Assembly (NCBI GenBank): GCA_030141605.1
Contig: JAQGDQ010000477.1
Location: forward strand, 80,001 to 108,174
From: Tubiluchus corallicola
Lineage: Eukaryota > Priapulida > Priapulimorpha > Priapulimorphida > Tubiluchidae
Direction of reading: 5' to 3'
DNA length: 28,174 nt
The position numbers were made by a program, and so were the translations under genes. The notes under the pieces are model-generated. The model saw only the letters and a program-made list of their open reading frames with translations, had not been told where the DNA came from and ran no database searches. The first letter of the stretch is position 1. Every line of letters begins with the position of its first letter. Shown one piece after another: positions 25,591 through 28,174 of the stretch.

Positions 25591-26427
25591 CTTATCTTAC
25601 CTTATCATATCAGACCTTACCTTAACTTACCTTATCTTACCTTTCTTTACGTCACATTACCTACCTTGTCTTGCCTTACCTTACCTTAGGTTATGTTACC
25701 TTACCTTACGTTACCTTACCTTACCTTACCTTACCTTACCTTACCTTACCTTACCTTGCCTTGCCTTGCCTTACCTTTCTTTACGCCACATTACCTACCT
25801 TCCCTTACCTTACCTTACCTTACCTTACCTTACCTTACCTTACCTTACCTTACCTTACCTTACCTCACCTTACCTTACCTTACCTTACCTTACCTTACCT
25901 TACCTTGCCTTGCCTTACCTTTCTTTACTACTTACCTACCTTCCTTACCTTACCTTATCTTATCTTACCTTACCTTACCTTACCTTACCTTACCTTACCT
26001 TACCTTACCTTACCTTACCTTACCTTACCTTACCTTACCTTACCTTGCCTTGCCTTACCTTCTTACTTACCTCTTACCTTACCTTACTTACCTTACCTTA
26101 CCCCCCTTACCTTACCTTACCTTACCTTGCCTTGCCTTACCTCAACTACCTTCCCTTACCTTACCTTACCTTACCTTACCTTACCTTACCTTACCTTATC
26201 TTACCTCACCTTACCTCACCTTACCTTACCTTACCTTACCTTACCTTACCTTACCTTACCTTACCTTACCTTGCCTTGCCTTACCTTTCTTTACGTCACA
26301 TTACCTACCTTGCCTTACCTTACCTTATCTTATCTTATCTTACCTTACCTTACCTTGCCTTGCCTTACCTTTCTTTACGTCACATTACCTACCTTCCTTT
26401 ACCTTACCTTACCTTACCTTACCTTGT
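25591..26427 (+). repeat. (CCTTA)n array 2 with recurring punctuating motif
   Basis: Tandem CCTTA is interrupted by a recurring block: two or three CCTTG units, CCTTA, then cctttctttacgtcacatta and cctacctt. Full or partial copies have ctttct at about 25641, 25775, 25919, 26285 and 26369, with decayed ones near 26059 and 26131. Spacing is irregular (84 to 226 bp), so the block travels with variable CCTTA numbers. Array 1 lacks the block. Confidence 0.96.
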
Positions 26428-27115
26428 GTGTTTTGGTAATGTGTTTATTATGGATCACGAGTTAAACGTTAAGAATCTTAAGACTTGAAACAAATGGCAG
26501 CACGCAAAAAAGATATGAAAGGCATGAAGGCAACGCTGAAAAGGGAGGGTAAAAATATATTGTGAAAAAGACAATAGCGCATAGATAACGCAAAGGCAAA
26601 GGTAACAACAAAAACCCGAGAGAAATGAAAACGATAATGACAAACGGCAAAGCTGATGGTCAAAAAAGAACAAGAAACAGGTTTATTAAAAGAAAAAATA
26701 GAAAATGGCATAAGTAACTTAAAGATAAGATTTGCGATAAGATAAGATATTAAAGATAAGATATACGATTTGATTGACGTTTATTAAACCCATTAAAGAA
26801 AGAAAAAAGAAAGTGAGAGAAAGAAAGATGCATAAATAAATGAAGATAATAATTAATACTAGTGAGAATGCGTGCCTTTGTCAAACCTAAGCAAAGTTAT
26901 ATATTATACTGAGCCCTTTCTTTGCCAGTTAAACAGTATTGTTCTCATAGCTTAGCCATGCTAATATTGATTTTAGAAGGTATTTAATAGTTACCACTTT
27001 CTACAGTTTGCACGAGTCACTGCTAATCTGAATGCGCGTATTTCTTCTTGTCTTCCTGGAGCAAACATATACAATGGTTTATTTACTGCAGCGGATTTTG
27101 AGTAAAAAGGTTAAG
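26428..27115. other. Unannotated A-rich stretch
   Basis: Purine-rich, with a short run of gataaga-like words at 26722-26765. No gene recognised. Confidence 0.5.
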
Positions 27116-27722
27116 CAAAACCGGACCCAATCTTAAACTGTAGGCCAAAACAATCTACTCTTTAAAACAATAAAAGGAAATATACCATTTTTTTCAAAAA
27201 TGACTTACGTGAAAGAATTGTTACCACACAAACACAATTTCACGTTCGCGTCACTAGTTCTTCGCTGTTACATGCATTTCGCCATTTGCTAGTTAGACGG
27301 GCACTAGCGCCTGCATTTCGGAAACGCGTTGCACAAAAAACAGGTGCTGTACCTTTCAGTTCAGATGTGCTAGTTTGTGATGAACTTCACACGTTCGACA
27401 GCTCATGCGTGAGGACAGAGGTAAATTTGAATTTTTTTCTTAAAATATGCCTAGTTTTAGTACAACATACTGATTATCTCATTGTAGCAGTGTACTTCAA
27501 TTTTCGCTTTCACAAACACGTTCAACACGCTCAAGGAATGTTTTTGATGTTGAAAATTATGCTAGTTTGTGATGTCGTCATCAATAGTTTGCCTCGCCCA
27601 CCGTTAATTGAGTTTTTAATTTATGAGAAACGCTTTTGTAGTATTAATTGTGTTAAAATGTATGCTCTTATCTGACTTGAAAATGGAGTAGTAATATGAA
27701 AAATCATCCCGTCTTTCTTTAA
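27116..27722 (+). repeat. Dispersed repeat B, copy 2
   Basis: A direct copy of 19655-20265, ending with the shared gtgttaaaatgt and gaaaaatcatcc. A 129-codon frame here (27286-27675, TTG start) is interrupted in the other copy, so the repeat is not under obvious coding constraint. Confidence 0.9.
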
Positions 27723-28174
27723 GCATTTCTAAGGCATATTGAAGGTTTAATGCGTAGATTCTACATTACCTGCGCTGGTGCATTTCAAACATTTTATTAC
27801 ATCCGGCGGAGAGGTTGTAGACTGCTATTTTCAGCGCTGTTTCCTATCTCATATTTTAACGACTTTAATCACTTTATCCATAACACAATGGACGCGTATT
27901 GTATTCAAAAACTCCAACTTGTCGGGAACCCCAGCTAAACGATTGAACTGTTACTAAAGGTATGATAAACTTGGCGTCGGAGACCTGTTTGACATCAAAT
28001 AAAGTTCATGGCCGTCTCGAAACAATATTCCCTTTCGATTATTTTGAGACGTAAAATATGTGTAGACATAGTCCTAATACTTAATTACGTTATATTGATG
28101 GTTATGCAGGCAATAAGTTCTAGATTACAAAAGGTTGTTGGAAAACGAATAAGTTGTACATTCGATGAAGTATG
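27723..28174. other. Unannotated right edge
   Basis: Nothing recognised. An isolated AATAAA occurs near 27998 with no associated coding frame I can support. Confidence 0.45.

Noticed and set aside
24327-26427. Telomere-like repeat
   Set aside because: The unit CCTTA (TAAGG) is not the complement of TTAGG or TTAGGG, and the arrays are internal with degenerate blocks.

Overview
This window reads as nuclear, non-genic DNA of a eukaryote, most likely an invertebrate animal. The support is AT-rich sequence without bacterial gene organisation, a degenerate animal-type 5S rRNA copy, remnants of non-LTR retrotransposons, short DNA transposons, and an unusual density of micro- and minisatellites. I cannot name the phylum from sequence alone. 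No protein-coding gene can be supported with confidence. Almost every long reading frame is a tandem repeat whose period is a multiple of three or has no stops (CT/GA, CTGT, GAT, CCTTA, and the 39-bp and 45-bp minisatellites).

Layout. 1-2725: a long inverted repeat of two ~570-bp arms around a ~1.1-kb spacer that holds a hAT-like MITE. 2726-5135: AT-rich sequence with a Penelope-like/hammerhead-like motif and, next to it, a 5S rRNA pseudogene. 5136-9200: a (CT)n tract, the 3' end of a LINE with a hairpin, and a (CTGT)n tract running into pyrimidine-rich DNA. 9200-12420: a chain of different tandem repeats (CAG/AAC-rich, 77 bp, ~104 bp, a degenerate ~31 bp, a 39-bp array with 156-bp higher-order period, and a GAT/GGT tract), interrupted by a GGCCCC-rich block. 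12420-15480: mostly featureless, with two dispersed-repeat candidates. 15487-18935: a 759-bp purine tract, a reverse-strand LINE C-terminal fragment, 32 copies of a 45-bp PstI repeat, and (TG)n and (TA)n. 18936-21866: dispersed repeats A2 and B1 and a foldback element made of iterated motifs. 21867-28174: one weak exon-like frame, a CTG-rich tract, two (CCTTA)n arrays, and the second B copy.

No genes can be seen working together. The interest lies in repeat architecture: nested or inverted mobile elements, minisatellites that abut or convert into one another, and dispersed families present twice in the window. Repeat boundaries and identities were judged by eye.
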